Shown here piece by piece: positions 39,413 through 47,212 of a stretch of DNA of 49,404 nt. Position numbers and translations under genes: made by a program. Location: NCBI GenBank assembly GCA_031546985.1, contig JAVBJN010000004.1, forward strand, positions 1-49,404, given 5' to 3'. Position 1 is the stretch's first letter. Every line of letters starts with the position of its first letter. Source of the stretch: JAVBJN01 sp031546985. Its GTDB lineage: Bacteria > Bacteroidota > Bacteroidia > Chitinophagales > Chitinophagaceae. The notes beneath the pieces are model-generated. The model was not told where the DNA came from, did no database searches, and worked only from the letters and a program-made list of their open reading frames with translations.

Positions 39413-41705
39413 CGATTCGAATAAATGTTTCTTGTTGAGGAAGTCGGTATGACTTTACGATTGGTTTATTAATTACGGCAAGTTTAAAGAGAAAAATCTC
39501 AGATTCCTGCGCCGTAAGCGGAAATATTTTAAGAAATCTTTCGCGGAGCGATTGCAGCAGCGCCAATGTAGCGGCATCGGTCTCCTCTGCGCGGCCATGG
39601 CGCATGCGGTTAAAGAAGAAGGCAGGCGATAGCATCGGGTGCACCGATACGCCCAGCTGGTTCATCGCGATCCACAATTGTTGTATAGTACGCCCGGCGT
39701 TTACCAAATTGGTGGGGTTAAAATCCTTAATGGTGCAAAGTACCATGCCCGAAGCGGACTGCAAAGCCTTGAGCGATGATTTTTTGAATATATTTCCTTT
39801 ATCCCACTCCGCCAGCAGGGCTATGGCATCCCAGTTATTGGCCATTTTAAAGCCGGAAACCTCGCCTCGGGTAAGGTCTACTGCTGCAATATCAATGCCA
39901 TCTCCGCTTTGGCGGGCTTCGGCATCGGTCCAGCGCACTTCATGAAAAAATTCTTCATGCCCTTGTGGCGTTAACAGCCGTATCTTATCGCAAATGGCAA
40001 TAATCTCGCCCAGCTCCAGCAGGTCGCTTTCTTTATCGGTATGGTACACCTGTAAGTTATCGCACAGGGTATGCTGCGCCAGGGAGGTATAAAAAGATTC
40101 GGGCAAGGGCACTTTCTTATCCAGCTTACGGTTGGTATGGCGGGTAAAAATGCCCTGGGCAAGTTGCAGCGCTACCGGAGAGGCCGCTTCCGTTGCCGGG
40201 GCAAAAGTTATGGCAGCTACCAGGTAGGGGTTGTTAGCGGCGGGGAACAGGCTGATATGGCTTTGCAAATGCAGCGCAATGGCCTGCAGGTGCACATTCT
40301 CCAGCGCGGTACCCAGCGACATATGAGCGCCCATCTCTGCAAAATCGCCCCAGGACCAGGATCTTACCTTGTCGTGAAACAGGAACAGTTGGCCATTACG
40401 GTATAGCCATTTCCAGGGTTGGTTATTGCCCGCAGAGGGCGCTGCCAGCGCTGCGGCCATAATCTGGTCGAGCACGCCGGCATCTGGTGTATAACTAACC
40501 GGCTGGGCATTGGCCAGCGCTACTTCTTCCATCCAGGCCACAGAAAGGGGCTGGTAGGGGTTGGTGAGCCGGGGCGTTTGCTCTTGCGGAGTGGCTTCGT
40601 CTTTAACGAAGTCTTCTATATCTATATAATACCTTCCCGATTCATGGTATTGGTCCAGTAGTATGCGGCGGGCGGCATCGGTTGTAATGGCGCCACCCAG
40701 CATAACGCTCGAAGCCAGCTGCGGCCAGGTAGAAATGGATTGCTCCACTTCCATCATTGAGGCCTTGAGCCGGGTAGAGAGCGTTTCTGCGCCCACCATT
40801 TGCATGATGTAGGGTATTTTTTCTTCGTTGGTAAGCCCTTTCAGTTTCTGAGGGTCAAGGTCACCGGCCAGGCCGTGCAGCAAAGGCCGGTCGGGCTCCA
40901 GGTCAAACCGCTCCACATCCAGCATACCCCGGTCGTTGGTGTCCATTACCACGGGTATTTGCAGTGAGCGGGCTTTGTAACGACTCAGGATCTTTACATC
41001 CAGGCCATCGCACACCTCCACCAGCAGGTCCAGCTGGCCATGATCAGAAAAGAAGCTGTCTATATTTTGTTCTGTAACGCCGTCTTCGAAGATGCGTACG
41101 TTTATAAAAGGGTCAATTTCAGCGATTTCGCGCGCGGCGATCACCACTTTTTTTAGTCCTATGTTCTGAATGCCCGAGCGCAGGCGGTTCAGGTTACTCA
41201 GGTCCAGAGTGTCAAAATCGGCCAGGCGCAGCTCGCCGCAGGTACGTTCCATCGCCATGGTAATGGCAATCGTTTGCCCTACAGATAAACCAATGATACC
41301 CACCTTTTTAGCGGCAAGTGTATCGCGTTCTTCAGGGGTAATCTTATACAGGTTCCGGTTGGTACGCAAGGCTACAAACTCGGTTTCGTCGAGCAGGTGC
41401 ACCAGGTGGCGGCTCCAGGGGTAGTATACCCATACCCCGTAATCTTGGGCAGGGCATCCGTTCAGGTGGGCGTGAATCAGCTCCGGATAAGCGTCCGGGG
41501 CAATTTTTACAGAAGGCTGGCTGCTTTTGATCAGCTCTTTCAGTTGCTCCCGAATGGTATCGTGAATAACTACTGAACCATTTTTCTTCAATAATTCTTC
41601 GAGTCTGAGCCTGTCTTCTGGTATGCCTGTTCTAAAAAAGTCGGGCTTGTAAATCTCGTTCAACTTTTCATTTACAATGCCTAATTGGTTCAGTAAATTA
41701 GTCAT
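39399..41705 (-). CDS. E1-like (ThiF) adenylyltransferase fused to a nitroreductase, Rv1355c family
   Basis: 768 aa in two main parts. About 1-120: N-terminal region of unknown fold. About 130-370: E1/ThiF Rossmann domain with KKVGIIGLSVGQTIA (Gly-rich loop 139-143), LADFD (Asp163, Asp165) and LSNLNR (Asn171-Arg174), the adenylation residues, and DTNDRG at 255-260. I see no CxxC zinc pairs and no obvious catalytic Cys loop, so it may adenylate without thioester transfer. About 410-740: nitroreductase/FMN domain with APSAGNNQPWKW (422-433) and RFLKIFPL near the end. E1-nitroreductase fusions resemble the cyclisation and flavin-dehydrogenase pieces of azoline peptide (TOMM) synthesis without YcaO. 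The real substrate is unknown. First gene of the cluster, divergent from the receiver gene at 41816. Confidence 0.87.
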   Translation of the reverse strand: MTNLLNQLGIVNEKLNEIYKPDFFRTGIPEDRLRLEELLKKNGSVVIHDTIREQLKELIKSSQPSVKIAPDAYPELIHAHLNGCPAQDYGVWVYYPWSRHLVHLLDETEFVALRTNRNLYKITPEERDTLAAKKVGIIGLSVGQTIAITMAMERTCGELRLADFDTLDLSNLNRLRSGIQNIGLKKVVIAAREIAEIDPFINVRIFEDGVTEQNIDSFFSDHGQLDLLVEVCDGLDVKILSRYKARSLQIPVVMDTNDRGMLDVERFDLEPDRPLLHGLAGDLDPQKLKGLTNEEKIPYIMQMVGAETLSTRLKASMMEVEQSISTWPQLASSVMLGGAITTDAARRILLDQYHESGRYYIDIEDFVKDEATPQEQTPRLTNPYQPLSVAWMEEVALANAQPVSYTPDAGVLDQIMAAALAAPSAGNNQPWKWLYRNGQLFLFHDKVRSWSWGDFAEMGAHMSLGTALENVHLQAIALHLQSHISLFPAANNPYLVAAITFAPATEAASPVALQLAQGIFTRHTNRKLDKKVPLPESFYTSLAQHTLCDNLQVYHTDKESDLLELGEIIAICDKIRLLTPQGHEEFFHEVRWTDAEARQSGDGIDIAAVDLTRGEVSGFKMANNWDAIALLAEWDKGNIFKKSSLKALQSASGMVLCTIKDFNPTNLVNAGRTIQQLWIAMNQLGVSVHPMLSPAFFFNRMRHGRAEETDAATLALLQSLRERFLKIFPLTAQESEIFLFKLAVINKPIVKSYRLPQQETFIRIDAED

Positions 41706-41716
41706 TATGTTTTCTT

Positions 41717-41736
41717 TTCAATTTTCGAAAATTGAA
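41717..41736. promoter_or_regulatory. Perfect 20-bp palindrome in the divergent E1/receiver intergenic region
   Basis: TTCAATTTTCGAAAATTGAA is fully self-complementary with a TTCGAA centre and no unpaired base. It lies 12-31 bp upstream of the ATG of the E1-nitroreductase gene and about 80 bp upstream of the divergent receiver gene. Its position suits an operator that controls one or both transcripts. Confidence 0.65.
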
Positions 41737-41815
41737 TATATATTCTACGAAATAGTAATGTTAGTCAGATTTTCTTTAACTTGCAAATGTTTATTGAACC
41801 AAACTCCACAAATTA

Positions 41816-42280
41816 ATGGCTGATCCAAAGATAAAAGTACTTTATGTGGACGATGAAATGAACAACCTCATTTCATTTAAGGCTACATTTCGTATGAAAT
41901 ATGATGTGTTGACAGCGGTCAGCGGGGAGGAGGCGGTTAAATTGTTAGAATCAAATGCTGTTGATATCATTGTAACTGATCAACGGATGCCGGGTATGAC
42001 CGGTGTGCAATTTCTGGAATCCATCCTCGAAAAATATCCCGAACCCATGCGGGTACTCCTCACGGGCTACGCAGATCTCAATGCCGTAATAGATGCGGTA
42101 AACAAAGGCAAAATCTTTCATTACCTGAGCAAGCCCTGGAACGAAGATGAGTTGGCGGCCACCATTGAAAGGGCTTATAGCGTGTTCAAAAAGCGCAAAG
42201 AAGAGAAAGAAATGAACGAAAAACTGATGCTGAGCAACGATCAGCTGGAGTTTATGTTGCGCCAGAGCCTGCTCTCCTGA
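41816..42280 (+). CDS. Response-regulator receiver protein with helical tail
   Basis: 154 aa. Receiver domain about 1-125 with VDDE, Asp55 in IIVTDQRMPGMTG, LLTGYAD and LSKPWNED, the RpfG-like KPWN form. The tail about 125-154 (VFKKRKEEKEMNEKLMLSND) is a charged helix and carries no known output domain. Its receiver is a near-paralogue of the one in the kinase at 35342. Expressed away from the E1 cluster from the same intergenic region, so it is a candidate component or antagonist of that phosphorelay. Confidence 0.9.
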   Translation: MADPKIKVLYVDDEMNNLISFKATFRMKYDVLTAVSGEEAVKLLESNAVDIIVTDQRMPGMTGVQFLESILEKYPEPMRVLLTGYADLNAVIDAVNKGKIFHYLSKPWNEDELAATIERAYSVFKKRKEEKEMNEKLMLSNDQLEFMLRQSLLS

Positions 42281-42344
42281 TTCCCTTATTTGGAATAGAT
42301 TTTGATTTTCATGTGTGTTTTTTAATATTTGCCCCCGTATAATT

Positions 42345-42959
42345 ATGGATAACCAGGATACCAAACGGGATCGCATATTGGATGCAGCCGAAAAGCGCTT
42401 TGTACACTACGGGCTTACCAAAACCACCATGAACGAGATCGCCGACGATCTGTCCATGAGTAAAGCCTCTCTGTATTATTATTTTGCAGATAAAGTGAAT
42501 TTGTATGAAGCGGTGATCGACCGCTTATTTGTTTTCCATTTCCAGGAAATGGAAAAGAGATTGTCTGTAGAGATGAGTAATGAGCTCAGATTGTGGACCT
42601 ATCTTAATGTGCGCCATGAGTTTATAAAAAAGTACTACCGCTTGCTGGAGCTGCAAAAGCTCTCCGGCTCCGAAGCGCACGCCATCCTCGACCGTAAGTT
42701 TAAAGAGCAGCGCAAGCAAAAAGAGATTTGCGTGCTCATGGATATTATAGAAAAGGGTAAGGCCTCTGGCGAGTTTGATGTAGCAGACCCCTATAAAATG
42801 GTAGAGCTCATGATGGATTGCACCATGGGCCTCCGCTGGCTGGTGCTTAATGCCAACAATAACTCGCCCTTCCCGGAAGATGAACTCTTCGATATGGTGC
42901 TCGAAAAGCAGCAATTGCTAACCGAGATGTTTATAAAAGCCCTTAAATCACGCGCCTGA
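42345..42959 (+). CDS. TetR/AcrR family regulator (1)
   Basis: 204 aa from the ATG at 42345; an in-frame upstream start at 42315 adds MFFNICPRII and is less likely. The N-terminal TetR HTH is KRDRILDAAEKRFVHYG, then TTMNEIADDLSMSKASLYYYF. The C-terminal ligand domain is not diagnostic. It is clearly a paralogue of the regulator at 43368, with a near-identical HTH (xKTTMxEIADDLxxSKASLYYYF). A terminator overlapping its stop makes it a separate unit, not part of the pump operon. Confidence 0.9.
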   Translation: MDNQDTKRDRILDAAEKRFVHYGLTKTTMNEIADDLSMSKASLYYYFADKVNLYEAVIDRLFVFHFQEMEKRLSVEMSNELRLWTYLNVRHEFIKKYYRLLELQKLSGSEAHAILDRKFKEQRKQKEICVLMDIIEKGKASGEFDVADPYKMVELMMDCTMGLRWLVLNANNNSPFPEDELFDMVLEKQQLLTEMFIKALKSRA

Positions 42960-42980
42960 GCCACCCGCTCAGGTTTTTTT
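42955..42980 (+). terminator. Intrinsic terminator of TetR gene 1
   Basis: CCTGAGC (42955-42961) pairs with GCTCAGG (42967-42973) followed by TTTTTTT; the left arm overlaps the stop codon. Confidence 0.85.
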
Positions 42981-43018
42981 ATGCCCTGTTGGTCAAAGGA
43001 GAGACGTGAAAGGGCAAA

Positions 43019-43049
43019 GACCTGCCAGGTCCGAAGGTCCTGTCAGGTC
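43019..43049. repeat. Inverted repeat of the CCTGTCAGG family
   Basis: GACCTGCCAGGTCC (43019-43032) faces GGTCCTGTCAGGTC (43036-43049), complementary at 12 of 14 positions, with a 3-nt loop. It belongs with the repeat at 43098-43150. Confidence 0.65.
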
Positions 43050-43097
43050 TGGTCAGGTTGGGGGCTAAGACTATATAATTGACATTATCTATAAAAT

Positions 43098-43150
43098 AAA
43101 CCTGTCAGGAGCTGCACCCCGCAGTGGCGGGACTGGCACCTGACAGGTTT
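43098..43150. repeat. Perfect 12-bp inverted repeat of the CCTGTCAGG family
   Basis: AAACCTGTCAGG (43098-43109) and CCTGACAGGTTT (43139-43150) are exact reverse complements around a G/C-rich 29-nt spacer. The remainder of 42981-43275 shows no gene. The motif is a recurrent intergenic repeat in Bacteroidota, to my knowledge. Confidence 0.8.
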
Positions 43151-43275
43151 TAGTGGCTTTTGACCTCTCACGTTTCACCTACGGTGCCTGAGCCCCGCAT
43201 GTACAGGACAGGCTCTGTTGAAGGTTCTTCTGAATTTTCGAATTCCTGACTTTTCAACTCCAAATGTCAATGTTT

Positions 43276-43293
43276 TGTTAAAACGCGTTAACA
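43276..43293. promoter_or_regulatory. Palindrome upstream of the efflux operon, candidate TetR operator
   Basis: TGTTAA (43276-43281) and TTAACA (43288-43293) are exact inverted repeats with spacer AACGCG. The 18-bp symmetric site is of the size TetR dimers bind and lies 26 bp upstream of the -7 box. No copy is found before the first TetR gene. Confidence 0.5.
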
Positions 43294-43319
43294 TCTGGCT
43301 TTTGGATGAGGTTGGTTAT

Positions 43320-43327
43320 TACCTTTG
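43320..43327 (+). promoter_or_regulatory. Promoter -7 box of the TetR-efflux operon
   Basis: TACCTTTG matches TAnnTTTG exactly, 40 bp before the ATG at 43368. A TTTG at 43301-43304 is only 15 bp upstream, shorter than the usual 19-21 bp. Confidence 0.5.
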
Positions 43328-43367
43328 ACTAAAATTATCAAAAAGTCAGAAAGTAAAAGGTTCAAAT

Positions 43368-43982
43368 ATGACACCAGAAGAGATGAAAGATGAAAAGCGG
43401 GAAAGGATTCTGGAGATAGCCCTGAAACGGTTTACGCATTATGGCCTGGAAAAAACCACCATGAGCGAGATCGCCGACGACCTCGGGGCATCCAAGGCCT
43501 CGCTTTACTACTACTTCCCCGATAAAAAAGGACTTTGCCTGGCTGTTACTGAAAAACTCTTTGAAGGTTACTTTGACGAACTGTCTAAAAAGGTCAAGCA
43601 GGCCAAAAGTGCCGACAGCGCATTGCTGCAGGTGCTCGAAGTAAGGCACGACCTGGTAAAACGCTATTTCCTGTTTCTGATGTATTTCAAACAGCTGCAC
43701 GACAACAAACAGCTGGAAGATTACCTGGATCTCAAATTCCGGGACCGTGAAAATGAACTGGTGGCCGATTGTATACAGGAAGGCGTTTGGAACGGGGAGT
43801 ATGAAGTGGTAAATGTGGCAGAAGCGGCAGCGGTATACCTCGATGTGCTGGAGAGCATTCCGATGTTGATGTTTAAACGCAACAACTACAAGTTGCCCGA
43901 AGCCGAAACATTTAGCCAGGTTATGCGTAAAACATTGGTAGCCGCTCATTACATCATCAGGGGATTTCATAAAACAGCTTAA
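43368..43982 (+). CDS. TetR/AcrR family regulator (2)
   Basis: 204 aa. HTH about 8-55: KRERILEIALKRFTHYG and TTMSEIADDLGASKASLYYYF. The C-terminal domain differs more from regulator 1 than the HTH does, so the two may bind similar DNA but different ligands. The next TetR gene starts 2 bp after its stop, then the pump genes follow with short gaps, so this is the first gene of the efflux operon and its likely repressor. Confidence 0.9.
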   Translation: MTPEEMKDEKRERILEIALKRFTHYGLEKTTMSEIADDLGASKASLYYYFPDKKGLCLAVTEKLFEGYFDELSKKVKQAKSADSALLQVLEVRHDLVKRYFLFLMYFKQLHDNKQLEDYLDLKFRDRENELVADCIQEGVWNGEYEVVNVAEAAAVYLDVLESIPMLMFKRNNYKLPEAETFSQVMRKTLVAAHYIIRGFHKTA

Positions 43983-43983
43983 T

Positions 43984-44595
43984 ATGGATTTTCGCCAGCA
44001 TATACTTACCAACGCCGATCATCTTTTTGCCACAATGGGCATCAGAAGGGTAACGATGCAGGACATCGCCAACCGTTCGGGTATAAGTAAAGTAAAGCTG
44101 TACGAATGGTTCTCGGATAAGGAAACGCTGGTAGACGAATGGATAAGCGGAAAACTGCAGGAACGTGAACAATTGTTGCTGCAACTAAAAAAGGAAGCGG
44201 CAGACGCAGTAGATGCGGGTTTAAAGATAGCGGCACATTTTATAGACTGGGCCCGGTTGCTGAACCCCTCGCTCATGCGCGAATTTCCCCGGTATTTTCC
44301 GGCTCAGTTTGCCAGAATCACTGCTTTTAGAACCGGTTTTTTGTTGGAGTTGCTGCGGGAGAATATTGTAAAGGGCATTGCAGAAGGTTTTTTCAGAAAG
44401 AATGTAAACATAGGAGAGCTGGTATTGATGCAGCAAAAACAGCTGGAGTTTGTATACCAGGCAGCCGATATGGGAGACGATGAAACATCGGGTTTTGAAA
44501 GGATGGAGTTGTTTATGCAATTTTTCCTGTACGGGATCAGCACATTGAAAGGACATAGGTTATTAGACAAGTACCTCAAAATATCAGAATCTTAA
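43984..44595 (+). CDS. TetR/AcrR family regulator (3)
   Basis: 203 aa. The HTH (HILTNADHLFATMG, TMQDIANRSGISKVKLYEWF) is divergent from regulators 1 and 2; KLYEWF replaces the usual YYYF. The C-terminal part has no recognised motif. Sandwiched between regulator 2 (2-bp gap) and the TolC gene (26-bp gap), so its expression is tied to the pump. Confidence 0.9.
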   Translation: MDFRQHILTNADHLFATMGIRRVTMQDIANRSGISKVKLYEWFSDKETLVDEWISGKLQEREQLLLQLKKEAADAVDAGLKIAAHFIDWARLLNPSLMREFPRYFPAQFARITAFRTGFLLELLRENIVKGIAEGFFRKNVNIGELVLMQQKQLEFVYQAADMGDDETSGFERMELFMQFFLYGISTLKGHRLLDKYLKISES

Positions 44596-44621
44596 AACAC
44601 TCAAAATTTCATATAGTTATT

Positions 44622-45992
44622 ATGAAAATGATCAGAATGCTGCCTTTTTTACTGGCGGCGGTAATACAGGTCAACGCACAGGATACAACCAAGAACTGGA
44701 CTCTTCAGGAGTGCCTGAACCTGGCTTTGCAGAAAAACCAAACCCTGGCGGTAGCCCGGTTGGACGAAGAAAACGGTTTGTATAAAACCCGTGAAGTAAG
44801 GTCGCAGGCGCTGCCACAGGTAAACGTAGCGGCTTCTTTTACCGACAACGTTAAGAAGCAGGTATTGGTACTGCCCGGCGAGTTTGTTGGTGCTCCCGGC
44901 AAAGTGGTAACGGCCCAGGTGGGTACTACTTATAATGGTGCAGCCAATGCCCAGCTTACACAGCAGCTCTTTAACCAACAGGTATTTACAGGGTTAAAAG
45001 CGGCCAAAAGCAGCGAGGCATATTATGCACTCAATACCCGCAAAACCGAAGAAGATGTAATCTTTAACGTAGCGCAACTGTATTACAACCTGCAGGTAAC
45101 CCAGCAGAAGAAAAAAGTAGTGGAAGCCAATATCGAGAAAATCGAGAAACTGGTGGAGTCTACCAATGATCAATATAAAGTGGGCCTGGCCAAAAAGATT
45201 GATCTCGATCGTATCAAAGTAAGCCTCACCAACGCCCAGTCTGAGCAAACTTCGCTGGATAATAATATCGACATCCTCAACAAGCAGTTGAAATACACCA
45301 TTGGTGTGGATGCCGATATGCCTATGCACCTGCCGGAGCTGGACCTTAAACAAGTAGAATCAAATTCCGGAAACTCTCTCTCGCTGATGAGTTCTTTCGA
45401 CCTCAACAACCGCACCGAGTACAAAATTCTGCAACAGCAGGAGGTACTGCTCGACTTGCAGAAGAAAGCCTACATCGCAGAGTATTACCCTTCACTGTCG
45501 TTTGTGGCCAACTACGCTTACAATGGTGTGAGCAACGAGTTCGACTTCTTTAAAACGCACAGTGGTGGTAGCACAGCCGTGTATTATGATAACGCCTACT
45601 TAGGTCTTAACCTGAAAGTGCCCATCTTTAACGGTATGGCCACCAAAGCCCGGGTAGACCAGGCCAGAACTTCGATCAAGCAGCTGCAACAGCAGAAAGA
45701 AATGACCGAAATAGGCCTCAAAACCGCCTTCCAGGTAGCCGGGGTGCAACTGCGCAACAGTTTGAACGTAATTAATACCCAGCGCGAAAACATGCAGCTG
45801 GCAGATAATGTGTACCTCGCCACCCAAAGCAACTACGCGCAAGGTCTGGCCACATTGACTGATGTATTGAATGCCGGTACCGGAATGGTAGAAGCACAGA
45901 ACAATTACAACGAAGCATTGTTGAAATATAAAATCGCTGAGTTGGAACTGATCCGTTCTAACGGTTCACTCCAGTCTTTAACCTCTAATTAA
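44622..45992 (+). CDS. TolC-family outer-membrane efflux protein
   Basis: 456 aa. Signal peptide 1-19 (MIRMLPFLLAAVIQVNA, then QDTTKN). Two outer-membrane-efflux repeats: NWTLQECLNLALQKNQTLAV starts the first, and DLNNRTEYKILQQQEVLLDL starts the second, each followed by long coiled-coil helices (KKVVEANIEKIEKLVESTN; RVDQARTSIKQLQQQKE). SYAYNG-like and GLNLKVPIFNGM are typical beta-barrel and equatorial parts. Forms the outer-membrane channel for the adaptor and RND pump that follow 26 and 1220 bp downstream. Confidence 0.93.
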   Translation: MKMIRMLPFLLAAVIQVNAQDTTKNWTLQECLNLALQKNQTLAVARLDEENGLYKTREVRSQALPQVNVAASFTDNVKKQVLVLPGEFVGAPGKVVTAQVGTTYNGAANAQLTQQLFNQQVFTGLKAAKSSEAYYALNTRKTEEDVIFNVAQLYYNLQVTQQKKKVVEANIEKIEKLVESTNDQYKVGLAKKIDLDRIKVSLTNAQSEQTSLDNNIDILNKQLKYTIGVDADMPMHLPELDLKQVESNSGNSLSLMSSFDLNNRTEYKILQQQEVLLDLQKKAYIAEYYPSLSFVANYAYNGVSNEFDFFKTHSGGSTAVYYDNAYLGLNLKVPIFNGMATKARVDQARTSIKQLQQQKEMTEIGLKTAFQVAGVQLRNSLNVINTQRENMQLADNVYLATQSNYAQGLATLTDVLNAGTGMVEAQNNYNEALLKYKIAELELIRSNGSLQSLTSN

Positions 45993-46018
45993 TAAAATCC
46001 CCATTAATACTATATAAA

Positions 46019-47155
46019 ATGAAAAAGGGCATCATATACGGTCTGGTTGCCGTACTTGCATTAAGCGCGATCATCTGGAAACTCAATAGCAACAAAAAGG
46101 AGAACACGGGTCAAACCGAGATTGTAAAACAAAGTTCTGTAATGGATGTGCCGGTGCAAACACAAGTTGTGAGCATCAGCGCGTTTGACCAGAGCGTAAA
46201 AGCCAACGGTAATTTTGCACCTAAGCAGGATCTGAGCTATAAATCAGAAACCTCTGGCCGCATCGTTAAACTGATGGTAAAAGAGGGTAGCCAGGTAAGC
46301 GTTGGTCAGATTATGGCTAAGGTAGATGATGAGCTGCTGAATGCCGATCTGCAAAGATCACAGGCATCACTGGATCAGGCCCGTGCCGATGTAACCCGTT
46401 ACGAAACTGCACTTAAAACCGGTGGTGTAACGCAAAAGCAATACGACGATGCCAAAATTACCCTGCAACAAGTAACTGCGGCTTACAACAGCTCGCGTCG
46501 CCGGGTGCAGGATACCTACATCAAAGCGCCTATCAGCGGTATCATTAACAAACGTTATGTAGAAGTGGGTAGCTACCTCTCTGTAGGCAATCCTATCTTC
46601 GACATCGTAGATGTTTCGCACCTGAAACTTACGGTTAACGTGCCCGAGGGGCAGGTAGTACTGCTCAAAGTGGGTCAGTCGGTAAATGTAACATCTAATG
46701 TATATCCGGAAGTAAACTACGGTGGCACCATTACTTTCATCGCTGCCAAAGGTGACAACTCTTTGAACTACCCTGTAGAAATCGAAGTGTCTAACATCGC
46801 TGGCAAACCATTGAAAGCAGGTATGTACGGTACAGCCAATTTCGAATTGCCTAAACAGGCGCCGATGATGCTGGTGCCACGCAACGCTTTCGTAGGTGGT
46901 GTAAACAGCAACCAGGTATTTGTAGCAGAGAATGGCGTGGCCAAACTGCGCAATATAGTAGCCGGTCGCATCTTTGGCGATAAAGTTGAGGTTCGCGAAG
47001 GACTGAAAGAAGGTGATGTACTGATCGTGAGCGGACAGATTAACCTGACCGACGGATCTAAAGTTACCGTTCAGAACAGTAGCGCTGCTGCCGCAACCGG
47101 AAGCGCTGAGGCAAAAACACCTGCTGCTGAATCTAAAGTTTCTGCGGAGAAATAA
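46019..47155 (+). CDS. Periplasmic adaptor subunit of an RND efflux pump (HlyD/AcrA family)
   Basis: 378 aa. N-terminal anchor MKKGIIYGLVAVLALSAIIW, then a split lipoyl domain (SETSGRIVKLMVKEGSQVSVGQ and IKAPISGIINKRYVEVG), an alpha-hairpin (about 105-155), a beta-barrel (LKLTVNVPEGQV; VYPEVNYGGTI) and a membrane-proximal domain ending in KEGDVLIVSGQINLTDG. The Ala/Ser/Lys-rich tail is disordered. Links the TolC channel to the RND transporter encoded 57 bp further on. Confidence 0.94.
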   Translation: MKKGIIYGLVAVLALSAIIWKLNSNKKENTGQTEIVKQSSVMDVPVQTQVVSISAFDQSVKANGNFAPKQDLSYKSETSGRIVKLMVKEGSQVSVGQIMAKVDDELLNADLQRSQASLDQARADVTRYETALKTGGVTQKQYDDAKITLQQVTAAYNSSRRRVQDTYIKAPISGIINKRYVEVGSYLSVGNPIFDIVDVSHLKLTVNVPEGQVVLLKVGQSVNVTSNVYPEVNYGGTITFIAAKGDNSLNYPVEIEVSNIAGKPLKAGMYGTANFELPKQAPMMLVPRNAFVGGVNSNQVFVAENGVAKLRNIVAGRIFGDKVEVREGLKEGDVLIVSGQINLTDGSKVTVQNSSAAAATGSAEAKTPAAESKVSAEK

Positions 47156-47212
47156 GATTGTCACGATCGTGCGGTAAGCACGAGTATACATGACCAGATA
47201 AAATTTTGGCAA

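Noticed and set aside
41788..41814. Nine-codon frame before the receiver gene as a TOMM precursor peptide
   Set aside because: Too short and without Cys/Thr-rich core or leader; no other precursor candidate was found in the cluster.
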